From Rhizobiaceae bacterium (GTDB lineage: Bacteria > Pseudomonadota > Alphaproteobacteria > Rhizobiales > Rhizobiaceae), in contig JAIXSF010000083.1 of NCBI GenBank assembly GCA_027484835.1, positions 1 through 36,986 of the forward strand: a stretch of DNA of 36,986 bases, read 5' to 3'. Shown one piece after another: positions 27,173 to 35,779 of the stretch. The notes under the pieces are model-generated. The model was not told the origin of the DNA. It saw only the letters and a list, made by a program, of their open reading frames with translations, and did not search any database. The translations under genes were made by a program, and so were the position numbers. Numbering within the stretch: position 1 is the first letter of the stretch; each line of letters opens with the position of its first letter.

Positions 27173-27946
27173 ATGCTCTCACTCTTTCGCAAGACGCCGA
27201 TCCTCGGCGCGCTTCTGGCCCAGGTCGTCGCTTTGCCGGTGGTGGCGGCCGTCACCGCACCGCTTTCGACCGCGGTCGAGCGCCTGTCGCTGATCGCGCT
27301 TGCCCTGGTCTTGCAGGGGCTGATTGCCGCCGGCATCACCCGCGCTCTCGGGCTTGCGCGCTGGTGGTTGCTGATCGCCTTCCTTTTTCCGCTCGCCATG
27401 GGCTCGGCACTGATCCTCGGCAATCTGCCGGCCTGGCCTTTCGGGCTCGCCTTCCTGGTACTGGCGCTGGTGTTTTCCAACACGACGCGTGGACGGGTGC
27501 CGCTTTATCTGACCAACCGCGAAACGGCGTCTGTCCTCAACGATCTGATGAAGGACCGGGCGGCCAGCCGCGTGCTCGATCTCGGCTGCGGCCTGGGCGG
27601 CGTGGTCCGGGCGCTGGCCGGCGAAGGCAGGCAGGCGCGCGGGGTGGAAAACGCCCCGGCCGTCTATCTCGCGGCGCGCCTCCTGTCGGTGCTGACGGGC
27701 AAGGGCGAGATCCGCCGTGGCGATCTCTGGAAGACGGATGTCTCGCAGGAGGACGTGGTCTATGCCTTCCTTTCACCGGCCCCCATGGCTGCCCTCTGGC
27801 AAAAGCTCTCCGCCGAGATGAAACCCGGCAGCCTTTTCGTCTCCAACAGTTTTCCAGTGCCCGACATCGATCCCGATGAGATCTGGGAGCTGTCGGACAC
27901 TCGCAAGACCCGGTTGTTTTTGTATCCGATCGGCACCAAGGACTGA
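27173..27946 (+). CDS. Class I SAM-dependent methyltransferase with N-terminal TM helices
   Basis: N-terminal hydrophobic helices, then VLDLGCGLGGVVRALAGEGRQARGVENAPAVYLAARL and EDVVYAFLSPAPMAALWQKLSAEMKPGSLFVSNSF. Confidence 0.82.
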   Translation: MLSLFRKTPILGALLAQVVALPVVAAVTAPLSTAVERLSLIALALVLQGLIAAGITRALGLARWWLLIAFLFPLAMGSALILGNLPAWPFGLAFLVLALVFSNTTRGRVPLYLTNRETASVLNDLMKDRAASRVLDLGCGLGGVVRALAGEGRQARGVENAPAVYLAARLLSVLTGKGEIRRGDLWKTDVSQEDVVYAFLSPAPMAALWQKLSAEMKPGSLFVSNSFPVPDIDPDEIWELSDTRKTRLFLYPIGTKD

Positions 27947-27984
27947 GGCGTGAGCTGCGGGTCGGAAACCACGCCAACCTATCG

Positions 27985-28890
27985 TTAGGAGATGGCGTCT
28001 TTCGGCAAGCGTTTCACCAGGAAGTCCGTGAAGCGCCTGACCTTCGACGCGATGTTCTTGTTGGCCGGATAGACGGCATGAATGGGCACGGAGCCGAGCT
28101 CCCAGTCATCAAGCACTCGAACCAGGCGGCCGTCGCGGATCTCTGGGCCGATCTCGAACATCGGTAACAGCGTGAGGCCGGCACCGGCAAGCGCCACGTC
28201 CCTCAGCGTGATCCCGTCATTGGCGAGATAGCGCGGCACGATCGGAATGCGCAGCGTCTGGCCGTCGCGCTTCAGGTTCCAGACATTGCCCCAGCGCAGA
28301 CCGGAAAAGTGCAGACAGGCGTGCTTCGTCAGGTCGATCGGATTGTCCGGTCTGCCATGCTTCTCGAGGTATTCGGGCGCAGCACAGATGATCAGCGGTG
28401 AATCGCCGATATGGCGGGTGATCAGATTGGGCTCGATGGCGATGGTCCCGCGGATCGCCAGATCATAGCCCTCGTCGATCAGATTGACCGCCCGGTGCGA
28501 GAAGGAAATGTCGATGGAGACGGAGGGATTGCGCTTCAGGAATTCGGCGATGATCGGCGCCATGTGAAGCTGCGCAAATTCCGGCGGCACGGTCATCTTC
28601 AGCCGGCCGACCACCTCTTCCTGATAGCTCTGCGCCGCACGTTCGGCCTCGCGCACCTGCGGGATGATCCCGACCAGCGACTGGAAATAGGCTGCCCCGG
28701 CCTCGGTGAGCGCGACCGCCCGTGTCGAGCGCTGCAGGAGCCGGACACCGAGCTTGGCCTCGAGCGCCTGAACCTGAGCGCCCACCGTGGCCCGCGACAT
28801 GCCCAGCTCTTCCGCCGCCTTGGTGAAACTCAGATGCTTTGCGACAGTGATGAAGGAGGCGAGGCCTTCCAACGGGTCGACGGACCGCAT
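27985..28890 (-). CDS. LysR family transcriptional regulator
   Basis: LASFITVAKHLSFTKAAEELGMSRATVGAQVQALEAKLGVRLLQRSTRAVALTEAGAAYF: LysR HTH. Confidence 0.95.
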   Translation of the reverse strand: MRSVDPLEGLASFITVAKHLSFTKAAEELGMSRATVGAQVQALEAKLGVRLLQRSTRAVALTEAGAAYFQSLVGIIPQVREAERAAQSYQEEVVGRLKMTVPPEFAQLHMAPIIAEFLKRNPSVSIDISFSHRAVNLIDEGYDLAIRGTIAIEPNLITRHIGDSPLIICAAPEYLEKHGRPDNPIDLTKHACLHFSGLRWGNVWNLKRDGQTLRIPIVPRYLANDGITLRDVALAGAGLTLLPMFEIGPEIRDGRLVRVLDDWELGSVPIHAVYPANKNIASKVRRFTDFLVKRLPKDAIS

Positions 28891-28927
28891 GGTCGTTCTT
28901 TCATACAATGATGCTCGATGATCGGTC

Positions 28928-28952
28928 TTATCATTTCAGGGCTCCTTGATAA
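28928..28952. promoter_or_regulatory. Candidate LysR-type operator
   Basis: TTATCA-N13-TGATAA, perfect 6-bp arms (contains a T-N11-A core), about 38 bp upstream of the lysR start. Confidence 0.5.
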
Positions 28953-29261
28953 ACCGGGCGCACCAACATCGGGTCTCGGAGAAGAACATGAAAGCCTTCG
29001 TCGTCACGGCGATCTCAAGGGTTCGCCACACGCAGACCTGCCGGGTTCGTGTCGGCGATTACGCCGATCATGCCTCTGGCAGAGCTGACTTTCGACAGGA
29101 CATCCCGTCTTCGGGCGAGGAGCCGCGTCGCTGGTTTCACGCCCGCCAGATGCGCGCTTTCAGGAGCTCCACGACCGAATTGGCCTGACCAACATCATGC
29201 AAACCAACGCTGGAGCGCGTGCTTCGACACGCCCCGCCAAAGCAACGAAAGGAATAAAGAA

Positions 29262-29717
29262 ATGACCGCAAATGCCGATAGTCTCTGGTTCATGAACGCC
29301 CATCTGCTGATCCACCTGAAGCAGGCTGAAAACGCGGAGCGCATGTCGATCATCGAACATCGCATGGCCAAGGATTTCGGGCCGCCTCTGCATGTGCACC
29401 ATCAGGAAAGCGAAACCTTCTTCATCCTCGAAGGTCGGTTCCGCTTTCAGTGCGAGGGCCAGGTGACCGAGGCCGTCAAGGGTGACACCATCCATATGCC
29501 AAAGGGCAGCGTCCATACCTTCCGGGTCCTGTCGGACCATGGCCGCTTCCTGACGATCACCAATGGTCCCTTCGAGGACATGGTCCGTGCCGCAGCCCAA
29601 CCGGCCGAAACCGATGAACTGCCCGAGCAACTGCCGCCGACCCCCGAGCAACAGCAGGCGCTCGCCCAGATATGTGGCGCGCACGCCATCGATCTCGTCG
29701 GCCCCCCGATTGCATGA
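29262..29717 (+). CDS. Cupin domain protein
   Basis: GPPLHVHHQESETFFILEGRFRFQCEGQVTEAVKGDTIHMPKGSVHTFRVLSDHGRFLTIT: cupin motifs 1 and 2. Confidence 0.9.
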   Translation: MTANADSLWFMNAHLLIHLKQAENAERMSIIEHRMAKDFGPPLHVHHQESETFFILEGRFRFQCEGQVTEAVKGDTIHMPKGSVHTFRVLSDHGRFLTITNGPFEDMVRAAAQPAETDELPEQLPPTPEQQQALAQICGAHAIDLVGPPIA

Positions 29718-29792
29718 GGAATGCCGTTTAGCGCCGCCTCCCACCCTGAGCGGGGCGGCGCGCTTGCGCGTGCTATCGATGAGACTTGCGGA

Positions 29793-30353
29793 TCATTTCT
29801 GCGCAACCGCAATCAGTCGTCTGATGTCGTCAGCGACTTCGCTTAGATCGTTGCCGAGCTGGTGATCTCGATCCGGCAGAATGCGAAGCGTCGCATGGCT
29901 GATCTGCTGCGCATAGAGCTCAGAATGGGTTGGCGGCACTTCACTATCCGCAGCGCCATGATAAACGAAGACAGGGACGTCGAGCAGCATCGTCAGATCG
30001 GCCTTCAGACTGTCATCGTCGGAGGGCCAGCCTCCGTCGCCAAAGAAGGGCGCCGCGATGAGCACCAAAGCCCCCCACTTTCGCTTTTCGGTACTCTCCG
30101 CCACAGCGTGGATGAGAAATGTGCCCCCGACCGAGTGACCGATGAGCACGGCACCATCGTCCAATCTGTCGAACTCATTGTATAATTCCGTTCTCCAGGT
30201 CGGGTAGGACGGATGTTCTTCTCCGGGCATTCGAGGATAGCAAACCTCGAACTGCGGGCCCAGATGAGCCTCGAGGCTGCGGACCAGTTTGTTGTCCCAA
30301 TGATCGTATGTGCCTTCCCCGGCACCCTGGACGAACAGGATTTGTCTTTTCAC
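29793..30353 (-). CDS. Alpha/beta hydrolase (RBBP9/YdeN-like)
   Basis: ILFVQGAGEGTYDHWDNKLV, GAVLIGHSVGGTFLIHAVA (nucleophile elbow), VFVYHGAADSEVP, DRDHQL. Confidence 0.87.
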   Translation of the reverse strand: MKRQILFVQGAGEGTYDHWDNKLVRSLEAHLGPQFEVCYPRMPGEEHPSYPTWRTELYNEFDRLDDGAVLIGHSVGGTFLIHAVAESTEKRKWGALVLIAAPFFGDGGWPSDDDSLKADLTMLLDVPVFVYHGAADSEVPPTHSELYAQQISHATLRILPDRDHQLGNDLSEVADDIRRLIAVAQK

Positions 30354-30449
30354 GTTTCAACTTCCTTGTTGCACTTGGAGCTGCACCTGAAACAACGTTA
30401 TTCAGAGGCTTCATTGAAAGTCAGAATATTGTTCAGGTAAAGTCTCCAG

Positions 30450-30959
30450 ATGCCGAACGAAATGAAAACAGAAGACATTCAGCCGGCGGGCGAGAAGCAC
30501 CGCGCCCTCGATGCATTTGACCGAAAAATATTAGGCGAACTGACTGAGGATGCCGGGATCAGTTACGCCGAGCTCGGCCGAAAGGTCGGCTTGTCTGCGC
30601 CGGCCATCCACGATCGGGTCAAGAAGCTGCGCGCCTCAGGATGTTTGCGTCAGACGGCAGCGCTGTTGGACGGCACGGCGCTCGGAAAGCCGCTTCTCGC
30701 CTTTGTTCACGTCCAGACCGTCGGATGGGGTGCCACCAAAGAACTTCTGCTGATCGCCGACTTGCCGGAGGTTGAAGAGATCCATTCGGTGACCGGTGAT
30801 ACCAGCATCCTGATCAAGGTGCGCTGCGCCTCGAGCGGAGCGCTTGAGGCGTTCTTGGAGCGTCTCCATCAAACGGCAAGCGTCAAAAGCACGAACAGCT
30901 ACATAGTATTGTCGACTTATCTCGAGCGGCCGGTGCAGGCGAACATCACGACTTTCTAG
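30450..30959 (+). CDS. Lrp/AsnC family transcriptional regulator
   Basis: LDAFDRKILGELTEDAGISYAELGRKVGLSAPAIHDRVKKLRASGCL plus a RAM-like domain. Confidence 0.94.
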   Translation: MPNEMKTEDIQPAGEKHRALDAFDRKILGELTEDAGISYAELGRKVGLSAPAIHDRVKKLRASGCLRQTAALLDGTALGKPLLAFVHVQTVGWGATKELLLIADLPEVEEIHSVTGDTSILIKVRCASSGALEAFLERLHQTASVKSTNSYIVLSTYLERPVQANITTF

Positions 30960-31055
30960 GACAGCGAACTTGTCCGCAGTCGAAGACGACATCCACGGAG
31001 CAGCGACCGTCTCTGGAAGGTCAGGTGCGGCTTTTATTGGGTAAGGGCGTTGCCC

Positions 31056-32246
31056 TCACGCCACCACCCGTTGCTCCTCATCCGCAACGCTGACGCGCCA
31101 GTTGTTGCGGCCGTCGTTCTTGGCCGCGTAGAGCGCGCGGTCGGCGGCGTCGAGCAGCTGTTGGAAGTCGCCCTCGCTGCGGATCGGTCCGCAGGCGGCG
31201 CCCACGCTGATCGTGACGTGCACGTTGCGGTCGCCTGTAAAGGCATGCGCAATGCCGAGCTGGCGGACGGCGCGGCGCAGGCTTTCCGCCAGAGCGCCGG
31301 CCATGTCCGCATCGGCGCCAGCCAGGATCGCCACGAATTCCTCCCCGCCATGGCGGGCGAGATGGGCCTCGATCGGCAAGGCACGGCGCATGGCGCGCGC
31401 CACTCGTTTCAGGCAGTCGTCGCCCGCACCATGCCCATAGGCATCGTTGAACGCCTTGAAGTGATCGACATCGGCCACCAGAAGCACCACGCGCTGTGCC
31501 TCGTCCGGAACCTCGTTCATCAGTCGCGCGAGCTCCATTTCCGTGCCCCGCCGGTTCGACAGGCGTGTCAGCGGATCGGTGACGGAGAGACGGGCAAGAT
31601 CCTTGTTCTGCCGCGACAGTTCGCGCTTCAAGGCCTCGTTTTCTTGCATTTGCAGATGGCTGGTCATCGCCTCCACCTCGAGCTGGTAGGACACGAAGAG
31701 CGTCATGATCACCGTTGGCATGTAGACCGCCAGATGCTGGATGACATAGGCGGGACTTGTGCCCTGCAGGAACCAGATCGCCGAATAATTCAGGCAGAAG
31801 GTGAAGATGCTGGCTCTCAGCGCCGGCCGGAAGGGCGAGGCTGCTGCGATCGTGATCGCCATCTGGAAGGTCGCGGCGGCGTAGAAATAGGAGAGCACGC
31901 CCGGGCTGTTGCTGGCGACCAGGATCACGCACCAGCAGATATTGGCAAACAGCGCCACGAGGATCGCGGCGATCTCTTTCTTCTCGATCGGATGGTCGCC
32001 GGCGATGTAGACCATCAGGCCGATCGCGATCGGCAGCATCACGCCGAAGCGCAGCGTGGCGGACAACAGCGTCACATCGCCCAAGAGCCAGAGATCGAAG
32101 AGAAAACAGGTGAGATAAAAGATCAGGACACAGAAGACGGCGGCTCGCAGCATCCGGCTGCGTAACGGTGCGCGATCTGCGAGGAAGGCCGCATGTTGTT
32201 CCGCCGAAAACCGGGGCCGTGCGGGAAGTCCGAGCCATCTCATCAT
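31056..32246 (-). CDS. GGDEF domain diguanylate cyclase with multi-TM N-terminus
   Basis: DPLTRLSNRRGTEMELARLM, LVADVDHFKAFNDAYGHGAGDDCLKRVA, ARHGGEEFVAIL (GGEEF active site). Confidence 0.94.
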   Translation of the reverse strand: MMRWLGLPARPRFSAEQHAAFLADRAPLRSRMLRAAVFCVLIFYLTCFLFDLWLLGDVTLLSATLRFGVMLPIAIGLMVYIAGDHPIEKKEIAAILVALFANICWCVILVASNSPGVLSYFYAAATFQMAITIAAASPFRPALRASIFTFCLNYSAIWFLQGTSPAYVIQHLAVYMPTVIMTLFVSYQLEVEAMTSHLQMQENEALKRELSRQNKDLARLSVTDPLTRLSNRRGTEMELARLMNEVPDEAQRVVLLVADVDHFKAFNDAYGHGAGDDCLKRVARAMRRALPIEAHLARHGGEEFVAILAGADADMAGALAESLRRAVRQLGIAHAFTGDRNVHVTISVGAACGPIRSEGDFQQLLDAADRALYAAKNDGRNNWRVSVADEEQRVVA

Positions 32247-32569
32247 GGATGTCCAATCACCGATTGAAATTTTTTGCCTGTCAAAAACGCGCCGAACCTA
32301 GAGGTGGCCCCCTTAATTTGGGGTGAAGCACCTGTCCCAATACGAGAAATCATAGATGAACACATCCGAGATGGTTAATGCGCGGTATACGCAAACCGCA
32401 TCGAGCGTCTGAGATGACGGCGCCGCGATGCAACCCGTTTCAATTCAGGATAGTGGCGCTCGAATGCCGGGCAGCCCGGCTGTTGTCAGGGGGATTGATG
32501 ACGCAAGAAGGGGTGATTCCGTCTTCAATGACGCGGGCAGCCGTATTCAAGCGTAACCTTATGGAAGCC

Positions 32570-34819
32570 TTAACGAGTGGTTGAACCGGTCGTTTGCGGT
32601 TCGGTGGCAGCCTGTGCGGTGCCGGACGGTGCCGTCAGCGCGTTTGCCGCCTTCAGACGGGCGCCGAGATCGCGGATCAGCCGTGTCGATTGCGACGAGA
32701 GCGACCGTGGACGCACCATCGGCGGCAGGGCATCCGGGTTGGCCGCATCCGCGACTTCCGGCTTGGCATCCTTTTCCGGCATCGGCTGGTCGACGCCGAA
32801 GATCGGCTTCAGGTCGATGCCCTGGTGGGCATAGTCCATCAGCTTCTTGAAGGTCATTGCCGGCAGCGAGCCGCCCGTCATGTTGTTGGTCGAGGTATAG
32901 TCGTCATTGCCGAACCAGACGGCGGCCGTGTAGTTGCCGGTATAGCCGACGAACCAGGCATCGCGGTAAGCCTGGGTGGTGCCTGTCTTTCCGGCCGTCA
33001 GGATCCCGTCGACGGCCGCGCGCCGGGCCGTGCCGATATAGGGGATCTTGCTCATCATCTGGTTCATCGAGCGCGCCGCCTGTTCCGACAGGATGCGCTC
33101 GGCCGGCGGGGCATCGCGCTCGAAGTCATAGAGCACGTCGCCGGCATAGTTCATGATCTGGGCGATGCCGTGCCGGCGCGACTGGTATCCGCCGGCCGGC
33201 AGCACGGCATAGGCCGTCGCCTGGTCCATCACGGTCACTTCCGAGGTGCCGAGCGGGATCGTCACGTCCTTCTTGATCGGCGTCTCCACACCCATGGCCT
33301 TGGTGGTCTGGATGATGGCGTCGATGCCGAACTTTTCCTTGGCGAGCCGCACGGGGATCGTGTTGATCGATTTCGCCAGCGCCGTTTCCATGGTGATGCG
33401 GCCGGCAAAGCTGCGGCCGTAGTTCTGCGGGCTCCAGTTGCCCCAGGCGACCGGGGCGTCGACCACGACGGTCTCCGGCGTGTAGCCGTTTTCCATGGCC
33501 AGCGCGTAGGTATACATCTTGAACGACGAGCCCGGCTGGCGGAGCGCCTTGGTCGAGCGGTTGAACTGGCTTTCGCCATAGTCGCGGCCGCCGACCATGG
33601 CGCGCACGGCGCCGCCGTTCTCGACCATGACAAGCGCACCCTGCTTGACGTTGTAGCTCTCGCCATACTCACGCAGCGACGAGGCAACTGCCTCTTCCGC
33701 CGCCTGCTGCAGGCCAAGGTCGATCGTGGTGCGCACGACCAGTGTGTGATCCTTGAACCGCGCCGCAATCCGCTGCACTTCCTCGAACGCCCAGTCGAGG
33801 AAGAAATCGGGCGCTTCCTTTTCGTCGCGGTCGATGACGGAAGCCGGATTTCGCCTTGCTGCCACGACCTGGCCCTCGGTCATCAGCCCGCTCTGCACCA
33901 TGTTGGTCAGAACATCGTTGGCGCGTGCACGTGCCGCCGGCAGGTTCACATGCGGTGCATATTTCGCCGGTGCCTTGAAGAGGCCGGCGAGCATCGCCGC
34001 TTCCGCCAGCGTCACCTCGGTGATGTTCTTGCCGAAATAGAACTGCGAGGCCGCTGCCGCTCCGAACGTGCCGCCGCCCATATAGGCGCGGTCGAGGTAG
34101 AGCGACAGGATCTCCTTCTTCGACAGGTTCGCCTCGAGCCAGAGCGACAGGAAGGCTTCCTTGATCTTGCGCTCGATCGAGCGCTCGTTGGTGAGGAAGA
34201 GGTTCTTGGCCAGCTGCTGCGTCAGCGTCGAGCCGCCCTGGACGACTTCGCCCGCCTTGGCATTCTCGCTCATGGCACGCGCCAGACCGAAGAAGTCGAT
34301 GCCGAAATGCTCGAAGAAGCGCCGGTCTTCGGTCGCCAGCACCGCCTTCACCAGATGGTCCGGCAGCTCGTCGACCGGCACGGAGTTTTCGTGGATGATG
34401 CCGCGATGACCGATCGTGTTGCCGTAGCGGTCGAGGAAGGTGACGGCGAAATTGTCGTGGTTGCGCCAGTCCTTCTTGGTTTCCTCGAAGGCAGGCTGGG
34501 CAAGCGCCAGAAGTACCACGGACCCGGCTGTGCCGAGCGTCATCGCTTCGCCGGCGATCTCGAAGCCGAGCTTCTTCAAGCCCCGCACGCGGAAGCGGCG
34601 GAAGAAGATGGTGATCTCTTCCCAGGTTTCGGCGAGATCGTAGCCGGCATTCCAGAGGGTGGAATCGAGCCAGCTGTCGATCTTCAGAAAGATATGGCGT
34701 TTCAGCTTCGGCGGCTTTTCGCTCTTGGAAACCGATCCGGATGCCAGCCGATCGTCTCCGTCGGCACCACCGAGGCGCTCAACCGGCTCCAGATCGTCAG
34801 GCTTGTCGTTATCGGCCAC
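32570..34819 (-). CDS. Class A (PBP1A-like) penicillin-binding protein
   Basis: Transglycosylase (LATEDRRFFEHFGIDFFGLARA, GGSTLTQQLAKNLFLTNERSIERKIKEAFLSLWLE) and transpeptidase (RQPGSSFKMYTYALAMENG, AKSINTIPVRLA, AGKTGTTQAYRDAWFVGYT). Confidence 0.95.
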   Translation of the reverse strand: MADNDKPDDLEPVERLGGADGDDRLASGSVSKSEKPPKLKRHIFLKIDSWLDSTLWNAGYDLAETWEEITIFFRRFRVRGLKKLGFEIAGEAMTLGTAGSVVLLALAQPAFEETKKDWRNHDNFAVTFLDRYGNTIGHRGIIHENSVPVDELPDHLVKAVLATEDRRFFEHFGIDFFGLARAMSENAKAGEVVQGGSTLTQQLAKNLFLTNERSIERKIKEAFLSLWLEANLSKKEILSLYLDRAYMGGGTFGAAAASQFYFGKNITEVTLAEAAMLAGLFKAPAKYAPHVNLPAARARANDVLTNMVQSGLMTEGQVVAARRNPASVIDRDEKEAPDFFLDWAFEEVQRIAARFKDHTLVVRTTIDLGLQQAAEEAVASSLREYGESYNVKQGALVMVENGGAVRAMVGGRDYGESQFNRSTKALRQPGSSFKMYTYALAMENGYTPETVVVDAPVAWGNWSPQNYGRSFAGRITMETALAKSINTIPVRLAKEKFGIDAIIQTTKAMGVETPIKKDVTIPLGTSEVTVMDQATAYAVLPAGGYQSRRHGIAQIMNYAGDVLYDFERDAPPAERILSEQAARSMNQMMSKIPYIGTARRAAVDGILTAGKTGTTQAYRDAWFVGYTGNYTAAVWFGNDDYTSTNNMTGGSLPAMTFKKLMDYAHQGIDLKPIFGVDQPMPEKDAKPEVADAANPDALPPMVRPRSLSSQSTRLIRDLGARLKAANALTAPSGTAQAATEPQTTGSTTR

Positions 34820-35101
34820 CTTGGCTTTTCCCGAAAACTTGTTGTCCGCTCCCTTGACGCGCCCGCCGATTGGGATCAGGACCCAAAGGGATTATGGGCG
34901 GATCGTCTCAGCTGAGTGATGGGCGATTTGCCGCCAAAGAACAAGCGGTTTCGCAGGCCATGGTGAACCGGGCCGAGGGCATGGCGCGCTTTTGACAGAG
35001 GGCGTTGCACCGCTGCCACCGCGCCGGCGCGGGTCGACCATCCGGGCCAAAGCGCGATACCGCCGATTTTGAATGAACACCACAGTCAGTTGAACGAACC
35101 G

Positions 35102-35566
35102 ATGACCGAAACGCCTTTCTGGAAGACCAAGACGCTCGCCGAAATGAGCAATGCGGAGTGGGAAAGCCTCTGCGATGGCTGCGGCCTCTGTTGCCTCAAC
35201 AAGCTCGAGGACTGGGACACCGGCGAAGTGGTCTTCACCTCGGTGGCCTGCAGGCTGCTCGACGGCGACAGCTGTCGCTGCTCCGACTACGAGAACCGCC
35301 AGGCAACCGTTCCCGACTGCATCCAGCTGACGCTTCAAGGCCTGCGCGAAATCCAGTGGTTGCCGCCGACCTGCGGCTATCGGCTGATCGACGAGGGCCT
35401 CGACCTCTACTGGTGGCACCCCCTGGTCTCAGGCAGCCCGGAAACCGTCCACCAGGCCGGCATTTCGGCCCGCGGCCGGACAATCTCGGAAGAGGGGCTC
35501 GATGTCGAGGATCTCGAGAACTACGTGGTCGACTGGCCGCTGCACGTCGGCGAGGAGCGGGGGTAG
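35102..35566 (+). CDS. YcgN/UPF0260 family cysteine cluster protein
   Basis: [54 protein letters not shown]...[26 protein letters not shown]. Confidence 0.9.
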   Translation: MTETPFWKTKTLAEMSNAEWESLCDGCGLCCLNKLEDWDTGEVVFTSVACRLLDGDSCRCSDYENRQATVPDCIQLTLQGLREIQWLPPTCGYRLIDEGLDLYWWHPLVSGSPETVHQAGISARGRTISEEGLDVEDLENYVVDWPLHVGEERG

Positions 35567-35728
35567 GGCAGAGACCGAGACGAGTCCTCGGCGCGCCTGG
35601 TGGTTTTCTAATTTGAAGAAGCGCCACCTTAAGCCCGGGAAGTGCGAGAAGACGGGTCACGTTCTCCGCGATGGAGATGGATAAGTCACCTTCAGACGGT
35701 TCCCCGGCACAAATCGTCATCTCACCCC

Positions 35729-35759
35729 TTGACCCTCCCATGATGGGAAGGTCCATGGT
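35729..35759 (+). promoter_or_regulatory. CueR/HmrR (MerR-family)-type copper promoter
   Basis: TTGACC-N19-CATGGT with a centred dyad ACCCTCCCA-TGA-TGGGAAGGT (8/9 arm match); the 19-bp spacer is typical of MerR-family promoters; directly upstream of a Cu-ATPase. Confidence 0.85.
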
Positions 35760-35779
35760 GGGTAGCGGAGGTGACCGCT

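Noticed and set aside
31050-32165. 371-aa plus ORF opposite the GGDEF gene
   Set aside because: Antisense shadow of a gene with an intact GGEEF motif.
32466-32480. GCCGGGC-A-GCCCGGC palindrome downstream of the PBP gene as a terminator
   Set aside because: No T-tract on either strand; it could be coincidental in GC-rich DNA.
32594-34915. 773-aa plus-strand ORF opposite the PBP gene
   Set aside because: It is fully antisense to a well-supported class A PBP. Its composition (Arg/His/Gly/Asp-rich, no domains) is the usual antisense artefact of GC-rich codon bias.
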